This document shows positions 43,531 to 51,991 of a stretch of DNA of 64,000 bases, piece by piece. The stretch is taken from NCBI RefSeq assembly GCF_000011365.1, contig NC_004463.1, positions 6,434,001-6,498,000 on the forward strand. The letters run 5' to 3'. The notes beneath the pieces were generated by a model. That model had not been told where the DNA came from and ran no database searches. It saw only the letters and a list, made by a program, of their open reading frames with translations. The position numbers and the translations under genes are program-made. Each line of letters starts with the position of its first letter. Positions within the stretch are counted from its first letter, which is position 1. This stretch comes from Bradyrhizobium diazoefficiens USDA 110. GTDB lineage: Bacteria; Pseudomonadota; Alphaproteobacteria; Rhizobiales; Xanthobacteraceae.

Positions 43531-43696
43531 GACGCACGCTCCTGTAGACGATGTAGGTGAGCAGCGAGGTCAGCGGCACCCAGGCGAGCTGGTACCAGTA
43601 GAAGAACGGGAAGCCGAACAGCTGGGGCTCCCGGATATTGTAGAACGGCACGATCATCAGGCCGACGAACGGCAACAACAGCAATAGGCGTACCAC
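43520..43696 (-). CDS. DUF3311 small membrane protein, symporter partner (58 aa)
   Basis: Starts GTG with a strong GGGGAGGAG site and reads MVRLLLLLPFVGLMIVPFYN, then FFYWYQLAWVPLTSLLTYIV and YRSVRRAD. Two TM helices. Too short for usual gene-length cut-offs, but it has the ribosome site, the family pattern and an 11-base overlap with mctP. DUF3311 proteins are nearly always encoded directly upstream of MctP-type SSF symporters and are probably an accessory subunit. Confidence 0.88.
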   Translation of the reverse strand: MVRLLLLLPFVGLMIVPFYNIREPQLFGFPFFYWYQLAWVPLTSLLTYIVYRSVRRAD

Positions 43697-43921
43697 GCGC
43701 TCTCCTCCCCTGTGAGTGAAACGACGCGCGTCCTTGGCGCGCGACTTGAGCGCGATATAGCTGACATCGCCGCTGGCCCCGCCCCCTACCTTGGCTCGGC
43801 CAGACCCCCATACTTTCGTATCGTCACCGGACTCTCGCCGTCCTGAGCGGCGCGCACGCCGCGGTCATCGCGCGACGCCGATGCGTGTCGCGCGTGAGAC
43901 GAATGATGGACGGAGGGACCG

Positions 43922-44800
43922 CTACTGCCGCTTGCGCTCGCTCGCCGCCGGCTTCGGCGGCTCGGCTGGCGGTGGGGCGGCTGCCGGCGCGCTGTTGCTG
44001 GCGCCGAACAGCACGCGGGTCGGGTTGCGGTCGAAATTGTTCACGGCGCGGCTGATGTCGCCGAGAGTGCGGCGGCCGTCCGAGATCAGCAATCCGGAGC
44101 GCTTGTCGAAATCATCGGCGAGTTCGCGGATCGACTTCACCGCCTGGAACAGCTCGCCGCCGTCCTTGCCGCCGGCGAGCGTGTTGAGGCCGAGCATGAG
44201 GTTGTCGGCCTTGAGCATCACGCCGTCGACCTTGGCCATCACGCCGTCGATCTTCTCGGAGTTGCGCGCCAGCGAGTTGGTGAAGGTCTCGAGGTTCTTC
44301 AGCGAGTTCTTCACCGATTCCTGATTGTCGGCGACGATCTTGTTGATGTTCTGGAGCGTGCCGCGGATCGCTTCGGTGACGTCCTGGAGCTTGTTGGGAT
44401 CGGCGGTCAGCGACGGGATGCCGTCCTCGTCGAGCGGCGGCGGGGGCGCTGCCTCCTCGCCGCCCTTGAGCGAGATTGCGGCGACGCCCGTCAGGCCCTG
44501 GAATTCGAGGCCGACCAGGGTGTCCTTGCGGATCGGGGCGTTGTTCTCGACCATGGCGAGTGCGACAACCCGCCGCGGGTTGTCGAGCTTCACCGAGACC
44601 ACTTCACCCACCCGGATACCGTTGAAATTGACACTGCCGCCGTTGCGCAGGCCCGCCGCCGGGCCTTCGAACACCACGCGCAGGGGACTGCGCTGCTTGG
44701 TGGTGTGCAGCGACTGGAACCACAGCACGAAGCCGATCGCCGCGGCAATCACTGCCAGCGTGAACGATCCGATCAGTACGTAATTCGCCCGCGTTTCCAT
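43922..44800 (-). CDS. mlaD: MCE/MlaD-family lipid-binding protein (292 aa)
   Basis: N-terminal TM anchor (YVLIGSFTLAVIAAAIGFVL), then one MCE domain with RVVFEGPAAGLRNGGSVNFN, GIRVGEVVSV and GLTGVAAISLKGG. A long helical region with heptad-like repeats follows (ESVKNSLKNLETFTNSLARN, AKVDGVMLKADNLMLGLNTL), and then a Pro/Ala-rich tail. It follows the ATPase gene by 19 bp. As in MlaD, it would form a hexameric ring in the periplasm passing phospholipid to the MlaFE transporter. Confidence 0.9.
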   Translation of the reverse strand: METRANYVLIGSFTLAVIAAAIGFVLWFQSLHTTKQRSPLRVVFEGPAAGLRNGGSVNFNGIRVGEVVSVKLDNPRRVVALAMVENNAPIRKDTLVGLEFQGLTGVAAISLKGGEEAAPPPPLDEDGIPSLTADPNKLQDVTEAIRGTLQNINKIVADNQESVKNSLKNLETFTNSLARNSEKIDGVMAKVDGVMLKADNLMLGLNTLAGGKDGGELFQAVKSIRELADDFDKRSGLLISDGRRTLGDISRAVNNFDRNPTRVLFGASNSAPAAAPPPAEPPKPAASERKRQ

Positions 44801-44819
44801 CAGGTACTCCGGCTACCAC

Positions 44820-45602
44820 TCAGCCCATGACCGCGCGGGCGCGCTTGCCATGGAAATATTGCCTCAGCCAGGGATGCTGCGAGGCCTGCATGTCGGCGAT
44901 CGACCCTGCCGCAATGATCTTACCGTTCCCTAAAACGGCGATGCGGTCGCAAGCGGTGTAAAGGCTGTCGAGGTCGTGCGTTACCATGAAAACGGTCAGG
45001 CCCAAAGTGCGCTGGAGCGTCCTGACCAGCTCGTCGAAGTCGCCGGCGCCGATCGGGTCGAGGCCCGAGGTCGGCTCGTCGAGGAAAACGAGGTCCGGAT
45101 CGAGCGAAAGCGCGCGTGCGAGCGCCACGCGCTTGATCATGCCGCCCGAGAGCTCCGACGGGAAGCGCTCGGCGACCTCGGGCTTCAGGCCCACCATGGT
45201 CAGCTTGGCCATGGTGATCTCGTCCATCAGCCGCTGCGAGACGCGCAGATATTCGCGCATCGGGAACTGGATGTTCTGCCGCACGGTGAGCGAGGAGAAC
45301 AGCGCGCCCTGCTGGAACAGCACGCCCCAGCGCCGCTCGACGTTGCGGCGCTGCGAGGTGTTGGAGGAATCGAGGTCGACGCCGAATACCTCGATGGAGC
45401 CTGCCACCTTCGGCACGAGGCCGATGATGGTGCGCGTCAGCACCGACTTGCCCGCGCCCGATGGGCCGACGAAGCCGAGGATCTCACCGCGCTTGACGTC
45501 GAGGTTGAGGCCGTCGAGCACGCGCGTCGCGCCGAACTGCACGGTGATGTCGCGGACGCGGATGATGGGATTTTGGATCCCGTTTTGGGTTTCCTGGGCC
45601 AT
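44820..45602 (-). CDS. mlaF: ABC transporter ATP-binding protein, MlaF type (260 aa)
   Basis: Walker A GPSGAGKS, Q-loop region LFQQGALFSSLTV, signature LSGGMIKR and Walker B DLVFLDEPTSGLDPIGAGDF, all typical of MlaF/TtgA2 ATPases. It starts two bases after the stop of the permease and precedes the MCE gene. It powers phospholipid transfer between the MCE ring and the inner membrane. Confidence 0.93.
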   Translation of the reverse strand: MAQETQNGIQNPIIRVRDITVQFGATRVLDGLNLDVKRGEILGFVGPSGAGKSVLTRTIIGLVPKVAGSIEVFGVDLDSSNTSQRRNVERRWGVLFQQGALFSSLTVRQNIQFPMREYLRVSQRLMDEITMAKLTMVGLKPEVAERFPSELSGGMIKRVALARALSLDPDLVFLDEPTSGLDPIGAGDFDELVRTLQRTLGLTVFMVTHDLDSLYTACDRIAVLGNGKIIAAGSIADMQASQHPWLRQYFHGKRARAVMG

Positions 45603-45604
45603 CG

Positions 45605-46738
45605 TCACATCCCGATCGAGGCGAAGAAGATGGCGAACACGCCGTCCATGACGATGACGAAGAAGATGCCCTTCACCACCGACGCGGTGGTGTGCTGTCC
45701 CAGCGATTCCGCGCTGCCCTGCACGGCGAGCCCTTCGACGCAGGCGACGATGCCGATCACGGCGGCCATGACCGGCGCCTTGACGATGCCGACGATGAAA
45801 TGGTCGATCGAGATGGCATCGCGCAGCCGAAGCAGGAAGGCTTCGGGATCGACGCCGCCATAGAGCCAGGCGACGAGCCCGCCACCATAGAGCGCGGCCA
45901 TGGCGCCGAGGAAGGCGAGGATCGGCAGCGCCAGCACCAGGGCCAGCATGCGCGGCAGCACCAGCACCTCGATCGGGTCGAAGCCCATGGTGCGCAGCGC
46001 GTCGATCTCCTCGCGCATCTTCATCGAGCCGAGCTCGGCGGTGTAGGCGCTGCCCGAGCGGCCCGCGACCATGATGGCGACCAGGAGCACGCCGATCTCG
46101 CGCAGCACCAGCACGCCGAGCATGTCGACGACGAAGATGTCGGCGCCGAACCTGCGGAAATGGAAGATGCCCTGCTGGGCGATGATGCAGCCGATCAGGA
46201 AGGTGATCAGCACGATGATCGGCACCGCGCGCCAGCAGACCTGCTCCATGTGGTGCACGGTCGAGGTCAGGCGGAACGAGCGCGGATGGATCAGCACGCG
46301 GCCGCCCGCCGCGAGCACCGCGCCGAGCATGTCGATCAGGCCCGCAACCGTTCCGGCGACACCGGCCACGGCCCGACCGATCTGGTCCAACATGCCGGTG
46401 ATGGTGATCGTGCCGGCGTCGACCACCGGCGTCGCCCTCACCCGCCGGACCTCGTCGACGAGGCTCGAATAATTGGCGGAGAGACCCGCGATCTGCGCCT
46501 CGACGGTGCCCTGGGTCAGGCTGCGGCGCAGCCGCTCGATCAACCAAGCGCCGAAGGTGTCGAGCTTGGCGACCTCGGAGACGTCGATGAAGATGCTCTG
46601 GGGGCTGCCGGCCAACTTCTCGGCATCCGCCACCATCCGCTCCAGGACCGGCGCGAAGCTCGCGGTCCAGGTTCCGGTGGCGCAGAGTGCCAGCGCATTG
46701 CCCTTCACAATCCGTTCCAGCTTCGGATCGCTGCTCAA
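45605..46738 (-). CDS. mlaE: STAS-MlaE fused ABC permease (377 aa)
   Basis: Residues 1-110 are a STAS-like domain (SIFIDVSEVAKLDTFGAWLI); the rest is the MlaE/DUF140 permease with five to six helices and motifs ITFLIGCIIAQQG, FGADIFVVDMLGVLVLREIG and the AGRSGSAYTAELGSMKMREE loop. In E. coli MlaB (STAS) is a separate subunit; here it is fused, and no MlaC is in the cluster. The start is TTG with GGGAG upstream. It is the first gene of the mlaE-mlaF-mlaD operon. Confidence 0.9.
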   Translation of the reverse strand: MSSDPKLERIVKGNALALCATGTWTASFAPVLERMVADAEKLAGSPQSIFIDVSEVAKLDTFGAWLIERLRRSLTQGTVEAQIAGLSANYSSLVDEVRRVRATPVVDAGTITITGMLDQIGRAVAGVAGTVAGLIDMLGAVLAAGGRVLIHPRSFRLTSTVHHMEQVCWRAVPIIVLITFLIGCIIAQQGIFHFRRFGADIFVVDMLGVLVLREIGVLLVAIMVAGRSGSAYTAELGSMKMREEIDALRTMGFDPIEVLVLPRMLALVLALPILAFLGAMAALYGGGLVAWLYGGVDPEAFLLRLRDAISIDHFIVGIVKAPVMAAVIGIVACVEGLAVQGSAESLGQHTTASVVKGIFFVIVMDGVFAIFFASIGM

Positions 46739-46829
46739 GATGTCCGCTCCCGTGCCGGGGCGGAGGAAATCAGATAGTTGCGCACGCGCCCTTACCCGGA
46801 GAAGGTATCCCCAACTGGTTAATGTTAGT

Positions 46830-46847
46830 TGCTAGAGGTAACTAGCA
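46830..46847. promoter_or_regulatory. Operator-like palindrome between mlaE and the dipeptide epimerase
   Basis: TGCTAG-N6-CTAGCA, a perfect inverted repeat in an AT-rich stretch of the divergent intergenic region, 25 bp before the epimerase ATG. CTAG is rare in this genome, which makes two in 18 bp notable. Candidate repressor site. Confidence 0.45.
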
Positions 46848-46872
46848 GGTTCAGATTTCGCCAGAGTTCAAA

Positions 46873-47868
46873 ATGACTTCCAGCAAAGTTCCGGCACTTC
46901 GGGCGCGAATCGAGCGCTTTCCCATCGCCGGCAGTTTCACCATCAGCCGGGGCGCCAAGACCGAGGCCGTGACCGTTGTGGCCGAAGTGAGCCAGAACGG
47001 CCTCACCGGCCGCGGCGAATGCGTGCCCTATCCCCGCTATGGCGAGACCCCCGAGGCAACCCTGGCCGCCGTCCAGGCCATGCAGGCGGCCGTGGCAGGC
47101 GGTATCACCCGGCAGGCGCTGCAAGCCGCCATGCCGCCGGGCGCCGCCCGCAACGCGCTGGATTGCGCCCTGATCGACCTCGAGGCCAAGGCGGCGGGCC
47201 TGCGGGCCTGGAGCCTGCTGGACCGCCCGATCCCGGGCGAGCGTACCACCGCCTACACGATCTCGCTGGGCACTCCTGAAGCCATGGCCGCGGCGACCGC
47301 GAAAGCGGCGCACCGGCCGCTGCTCAAGATCAAGCTCGGCGGCGACGGCGACGACGCCCGCATCGCAGCGGTGCGCAAGGCCGCCCCAGAGTCCGAGCTG
47401 ATCGTGGATGCCAACGAGTCCTGGACCGAGGCCAATCTGGAGCACAATCTCGCCGCCTGCGACGCCGTCGGCGTCACCCTGGTCGAGCAGCCGCTGCCGG
47501 CCGGCAAGGACGACGCGCTGGCGCGGATCAGGCGGCCGCTCGTGGTCTGCGCCGACGAGAGCGTGCACGACCGCAGCTCCCTCGCTCCCCTGCGCGAGCG
47601 CTACGACGCCGTGAACATCAAGCTCGACAAGACCGGCGGCCTCACCGAGGCGCTCGCGATGGCGGATGCGGCGCAGTCGCTCGGCTTCGAGATCATGATC
47701 GGCTGCATGGTCGCGACCTCGCTGTCGATGGCCCCTGCCATGCTGGTGACGCCGCAGGCGCGCTTCGTCGATCTCGACGGCCCGCTGCTGCTGGCGCGCG
47801 ACCGCGATCACGGCCTGCGCTATGACGACAGCCTGGTCTATCCGCCCTCCCCCTCGCTGTGGGGATGA
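46873..47868 (+). CDS. Dipeptide epimerase, L-Ala-D/L-Glu epimerase-like (331 aa)
   Basis: Enolase superfamily, muconate-lactonising subgroup: catalytic KxK in LKIKLGGDGD, metal ligands in IVDANESW, VEQPLP and CADESVHD, the second catalytic Lys in NIKLDKTGGL, and a GCMVATSLS loop. This set matches AEE (YcjG/YkfB), which epimerises L-Ala-D-Glu during murein peptide recycling; some relatives act on other dipeptides. Its last 31 bases overlap the convergent MFS gene. Confidence 0.85.
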   Translation: MTSSKVPALRARIERFPIAGSFTISRGAKTEAVTVVAEVSQNGLTGRGECVPYPRYGETPEATLAAVQAMQAAVAGGITRQALQAAMPPGAARNALDCALIDLEAKAAGLRAWSLLDRPIPGERTTAYTISLGTPEAMAAATAKAAHRPLLKIKLGGDGDDARIAAVRKAAPESELIVDANESWTEANLEHNLAACDAVGVTLVEQPLPAGKDDALARIRRPLVVCADESVHDRSSLAPLRERYDAVNIKLDKTGGLTEALAMADAAQSLGFEIMIGCMVATSLSMAPAMLVTPQARFVDLDGPLLLARDRDHGLRYDDSLVYPPSPSLWG

Positions 47869-49034
47869 GCCTTGAGCCGGTGTCGCGCCGACCAGATGAC
47901 AAGCGCGCCGGCCGCGGCCATCGCGGCCATCACGTAATACAGGCCCTCGCCGATGCGGGCGTAGATCGCGCCTGACGCGATCGAGGTGGTTGCGCCCAGC
48001 AACCCGTTGCAGGCGGCGTAGTAGCCCTGCCCCCGCGCGATCTGATGCGAGGGCACGCGCTGCACCAGCAGATTCATGGTGCCGACCATGGTCATGCCGA
48101 AGGAGAGGCCGTGGCCGAGCTGCACGATCGCGAGCAGCGCCAGCGACGGCTCGCTGGCGGTGACGATCCAGCGCACCACGGCGCTTAGCCCCCCGATCGC
48201 CATCAGCGTGGACGGATGCAGCGAGAAGCGCGGCGACAGCGCGAACACGACGATCTCGGCGATCACACCCAGCGTCCACAGCCCCGCGATCGTCAGCCCG
48301 CCGTGACCATGGAGCTGCCAGGTGATGGCCGAGAACGTGTAAAAGGCGATATGGCTGCTCTGGATCAGCGCCGCCGAGGCGATCACGGCCCAGAAGCCGC
48401 CATCGTGCAGCAGCGCCTTGCCGGCATGCGTCTCCGTCGTCCTCCGCCTGAGATCGTCGAGCGGCTGAAGCCGCAGGCTGGCGAGAACCGCAACGACGGC
48501 CCACGCGACGATCACCCAGATCAGGTCGCGCGCCGCGATGCTGTCGACGAGATAGCCGCAGGCGAGCGAGCCGGCGGCGAACGCCGCCGAGCCCCACAAC
48601 CGCAAGGGTCCGTAATCGAGTCCGTAACGGGCGACACCGCGCAGCGCATAGGCATCGGTCAGCGGCATCGTCGGCGTCCACATCATGCAGGTCAGCGCGT
48701 AGATCAGGAACAGCGCCAGCGGCTGCTGCTGCAGGCCGACGGCCGCAAATCCGATCGCGGTCGCCAGCACCGACACCATGATGCCGGCGCGAATGGCATG
48801 TCGCTTTTCGGCGAAGGCCGCGACCTGCGGCAGCGTGGTGAAGCGCGTGATCGCCGGCAGCGCGTTGATGAGGCCGATCCAGGCCGCGTCGATACCGATC
48901 GCCTTCAGCCAAACCGGGAAGAAGGGCATATGCGTGCCCAGGACCGCGAAGAAGGCCGAGTAGAACAGGGCAAGGCTCACGGCGAATCGCCGCTTCACGG
49001 CGGCTTGCGTGGGGATTTGTGATTCGCCTGCCAT
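47838..49034 (-). CDS. MFS transporter, HcaT/LacY-like (398 aa)
   Basis: Twelve helices. The N-terminus, FAVSLALFYSAFFAVLGTHM, then PFFPVWLKAIGID, is that of the PPP/MFS_1-like group (HcaT, 3-phenylpropionate). The ATG of MAGESQIPTQ was preferred over a much longer open frame because the first TM starts about 18 residues later. Substrate unknown. It is convergent and overlapping with the epimerase, so cotranscription is excluded. Confidence 0.82.
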   Translation of the reverse strand: MAGESQIPTQAAVKRRFAVSLALFYSAFFAVLGTHMPFFPVWLKAIGIDAAWIGLINALPAITRFTTLPQVAAFAEKRHAIRAGIMVSVLATAIGFAAVGLQQQPLALFLIYALTCMMWTPTMPLTDAYALRGVARYGLDYGPLRLWGSAAFAAGSLACGYLVDSIAARDLIWVIVAWAVVAVLASLRLQPLDDLRRRTTETHAGKALLHDGGFWAVIASAALIQSSHIAFYTFSAITWQLHGHGGLTIAGLWTLGVIAEIVVFALSPRFSLHPSTLMAIGGLSAVVRWIVTASEPSLALLAIVQLGHGLSFGMTMVGTMNLLVQRVPSHQIARGQGYYAACNGLLGATTSIASGAIYARIGEGLYYVMAAMAAAGALVIWSARHRLKAHPHSEGEGG

Positions 49035-49069
49035 CAAACCAATTGCGATTCGGTCGATATCGTGGTGAT

Positions 49070-49082
49070 CGTTACAGTAACG
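49070..49082. promoter_or_regulatory. Perfect 13-bp palindrome between divergent genes
   Basis: CGTTACAGTAACG lies 36 bp from the MFS start and 27 bp from the Ala/Glu-rich protein start, a position that could regulate either. Candidate operator only. Confidence 0.4.
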
Positions 49083-49109
49083 CGCGGTGATTTGCGCGAC
49101 GAGATTGTC

Positions 49110-50507
49110 ATGGCCAACGAAGCATTCGCCCTCTCGCCCATGTCTGCCCGCGCGGCCGAGCCGAACGAGCAGGATTACGACGCGATCCGCGAAGCCTTCA
49201 TGGAGACCGCGCGCGGCCGCTGGTTCCTCGGCGAATATGCCAAGCGCAACCGCAATGCCGACACGAGCATGGTGCTCGATGCGGTCGCCAAAATCGAAGA
49301 AACCCTTGCGGCACAGCGACAACCCGTCGTCGAGGACCGCCTGCCCGAGGCGCTGGTCGAGATCCGCCGCGCCATCCGGGAAGCCGAGACGATCGCGATC
49401 GCGGCGTTCGACCCCGCGGCGATCGAGGCGAGCCTTGCCCCGATCCCGCGCGGCGTGCGGATCATCAAGGAGATCTCCTGGCGCTGGCGCGAGATCGGCG
49501 CCGACGGGCGAATCTGCGACCTCATTGATTCGCAGCTCGCCTCGATCGAGGCTGCCTGCGGACAGGTTTCGACCCTCGATCTCCGCACCGAGCTCAAGGC
49601 CGCATTCGATCTGCTCAGGGATCGGGTCGAGCAGCTCGATGCCGACGGCGACGCAACGCCGCAGGCGACGGCAGTGCGTTCCTCGGCAGCTCCGGTGCGG
49701 GAAGCACCGCCGTCCGTCGCAGAAGCTTCGCCTCTCGAGGCCGCGCCCGCCGCGATGGCGAGCGAAACCGCCGTGGCTTTTACGGAGACGCCGCAGGACA
49801 TCGCGGTGGCTGCCGAGCCCGAAGCCGCCGCTGAGACGGCCGGCGACGCTGAAGCGTTCGCAATTGCCGAGCAGGCAATGGATGCCGCCGTCGAGCCGGA
49901 AATTGCAGCCGAAAGCCCGATCGCGCTCGAAGATGCCGCCCCGGAAGACGCCGCTTTCGAAGAGCCCGCGTTCGCGGAAGTCGCCGACGAGTTTTCACTC
50001 GACGCTGCCGCGGAAGCTGAGGACGAAGCCGTGCTCGCGGCCATCGCGCTGGAGATGGCCGCGCCCGATCCGGAATTCGACGAGATCATCGAGCCGGTCG
50101 AGATGGCAGCGGCCATCCCCGAGCCGATGATCGCGGAGGTCGCCGCGCCCGTTGCTGCCGTGCTTCGGGAGCCGGCCGCGCCGGAACCCGCCGCCGCGCC
50201 GATCGTGGAGGCGCACGCAGAAGAAGCGCCGATCGCGATGGAATCGCTGGCGCGCCTCACCAATGCCATCGCGGAAGCCGCCGCCGAAGTGATGGAGCAA
50301 CCCGCCCCGGCCATGGCGGCCACGGCCTCATTCGCAGCCGCGCCGCTGCCGATGCCCTCGCCCTTGTCGGCGTCCTTGTCCGAGTCCTCGCTTGGCGCCA
50401 CCATCCTCGCCAGCGGCATCCTGCAAAAACCGCGCGCGGCCGCCAACGACCCGCTCGCGCCGATCCGCCGTATGACCCAGGCCGAGAAGATCGCGTTCTT
50501 CTCGTAA
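49110..50507 (+). CDS. Ala/Glu-rich hypothetical protein with low-complexity middle (465 aa)
   Basis: The first 170 residues are a conserved-looking helical domain: DYDAIREAFMETARGRWFLG, then EYAKRNRNADTSMVLDAVAK and IIKEISWRWREIG. Residues about 190-430 are extremely rich in Ala, Glu and Pro and probably disordered. The tail reads NDPLAPIRRMTQAEKIAFFS. No TM segment, no enzyme motif. The start was set at MANEAFALSP; an upstream GTG frame crosses the palindrome. Function unknown; the acidic middle could be a flexible linker between two binding ends. Confidence 0.75.
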   Translation: MANEAFALSPMSARAAEPNEQDYDAIREAFMETARGRWFLGEYAKRNRNADTSMVLDAVAKIEETLAAQRQPVVEDRLPEALVEIRRAIREAETIAIAAFDPAAIEASLAPIPRGVRIIKEISWRWREIGADGRICDLIDSQLASIEAACGQVSTLDLRTELKAAFDLLRDRVEQLDADGDATPQATAVRSSAAPVREAPPSVAEASPLEAAPAAMASETAVAFTETPQDIAVAAEPEAAAETAGDAEAFAIAEQAMDAAVEPEIAAESPIALEDAAPEDAAFEEPAFAEVADEFSLDAAAEAEDEAVLAAIALEMAAPDPEFDEIIEPVEMAAAIPEPMIAEVAAPVAAVLREPAAPEPAAAPIVEAHAEEAPIAMESLARLTNAIAEAAAEVMEQPAPAMAATASFAAAPLPMPSPLSASLSESSLGATILASGILQKPRAAANDPLAPIRRMTQAEKIAFFS

Positions 50508-50547
50508 GGGGGCGCACTGGCTCTATCGTCATCGCGAGCAATCCGCG

Positions 50548-51318
50548 CTACACGAAGGAGGCCTGCCCGGTCGATGCGTCGACGCCGCCGTCGACTGGCA
50601 GGTTCACCCCATTCACGAAGCTGGCGTCGTCGCTTGCGAGAAATGCGATGACGCTCGCAACTTCTTCGGACTGGGCTGCGCGGCCGAGGGGGATGCGTCC
50701 CACCAACTTTGCGAGCAATTCCGGATATTGCTCGAGGATCGGCATCGTCAGGTGGGTGAGGGTCAATGATGGGCAAACCGCATTGATGCGCACGCCTCTC
50801 GGGCCAAATTCGAGCGCCAGGCTACGCGTGAGATTACTGACGGCACCCTTCGTGGCGTTGTAGAAGCTCAAACCCCGATCGCCGCCAAGCCCGCTGAGAG
50901 ACGACACGTTGACGATCGAGCCGCCGCTTTCGATCAGGTGCGGAAGCGCGGCGCGCGTCATGTAGAGGACACCGTCGACATTGACCGCGAAGAGGTCTCG
51001 CCACTGCTGGATCGGCGAGCCCAGGAAATCGATCAGCGCGCCCGTCCCGGCATTGTTGACGAGGATGTCGATCCTGCCGAAGCGCCGCACCGCGTCGGCG
51101 ACCAGGCTCTCAACATCTGCGGCGATCGTGACATCGGCGGGCCGGATCATGCAGCGATCGGTTCCCAGCTCCGCGCCGACTTCGGCCAATTTGGACTCGC
51201 GCCGTCCGTTGAGCACGACAATAGCGCCTTCGCCGTGAAAGCGCCTTGCGGCTGCGGCGCCGATACCGCTGCCGGCGCCCGTAACGATGACGACCTTATC
51301 CTTGAACCGAGAAAGCAT
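50548..51318 (-). CDS. Short-chain dehydrogenase/reductase (256 aa)
   Basis: Classical SDR: NAD(P)-binding TGAGSGIG, NNAGTG, catalytic Ser in NVSSLSG and YNATKGA with Tyr and Lys. The C-terminus reads VNGVNLPVDGG. Arg-Arg after the second strand (LNGRRESK) suggests NADP preference. The upstream open frame is not protein-like; GGAG precedes this ATG. Substrate not deducible; no pathway genes adjoin it. Confidence 0.9.
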   Translation of the reverse strand: MLSRFKDKVVIVTGAGSGIGAAAARRFHGEGAIVVLNGRRESKLAEVGAELGTDRCMIRPADVTIAADVESLVADAVRRFGRIDILVNNAGTGALIDFLGSPIQQWRDLFAVNVDGVLYMTRAALPHLIESGGSIVNVSSLSGLGGDRGLSFYNATKGAVSNLTRSLALEFGPRGVRINAVCPSLTLTHLTMPILEQYPELLAKLVGRIPLGRAAQSEEVASVIAFLASDDASFVNGVNLPVDGGVDASTGQASFV

Positions 51319-51484
51319 GCCGACAACTCCATCCGAAACCGCAAGGTACGGATGAGAGCTAGGACACCGGGACGACGATTCGGTTTCAGCCGAACCGGAT
51401 TCGGTTACGATTGAAATCTGCCAAGTGAAGCCGTCCGCGAGGACGCGCCTTTCGAAACATGTCGGCGAAGCGGGACGAGGTCCG

Positions 51485-51844
51485 TCACCCGCAATTCCAC
51501 ACCGGGCCGATCGGTGTCCGCGTCCAGCACGGGCCAAAGCTGCCGCCGTTGTAGCGGCCGCCGCCGAAGCCGGGGCGGCCGAAATAATGCCACTCGCCAT
51601 CCCAGCGATAATATTGGGGAACCGGATCGATGTACCAGTGGCGCCGGTCGTTGCGCGCAAGACGGCGCATCGCGTCCTTCTGCTTATAGAGCGGAATGCT
51701 GTTGCTCAGCGGCTGGCGATAGCCCGGCAGGAAGCCGTAGCCGTGCCAGACCGGCTTGGGGCGCTTTTGAGCGGGCTCGGCGGGCGCGACGGCCGGCAGC
51801 AGAGAAAGGATGACAGCAACGAATAGACACATAAGGCGCGACAT
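51485..51844 (-). CDS. Small secreted Tyr/Trp/Gly-rich protein (119 aa)
   Basis: Signal peptide MSRLMCLFVAVILSLLPAVA, cleaved near APA. The mature part is basic and aromatic (RPKPVWHGYGFLPGYRQP, HWYIDPVPQYYRWDGEWHYF) and ends with two Cys (FGPCWTRTPIGPVWNCG), probably a disulphide. Conserved-looking but unnamed. It is a lone gene between the SDR and FucU genes. Confidence 0.75.
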   Translation of the reverse strand: MSRLMCLFVAVILSLLPAVAPAEPAQKRPKPVWHGYGFLPGYRQPLSNSIPLYKQKDAMRRLARNDRRHWYIDPVPQYYRWDGEWHYFGRPGFGGGRYNGGSFGPCWTRTPIGPVWNCG

Positions 51845-51991
51845 GGATCGACCATAGACAGCCGGTTGCGAGATGACCATTCAAATTCGAGTGCAGAACT
51901 GTTTGCAGCCATGCGCAGGATATCGCAGACGGGAATTGCGTCACACCCTGCGTGAGGAGCGGCGATCTGTTGATCGAGCGCAAGGCGTCCG

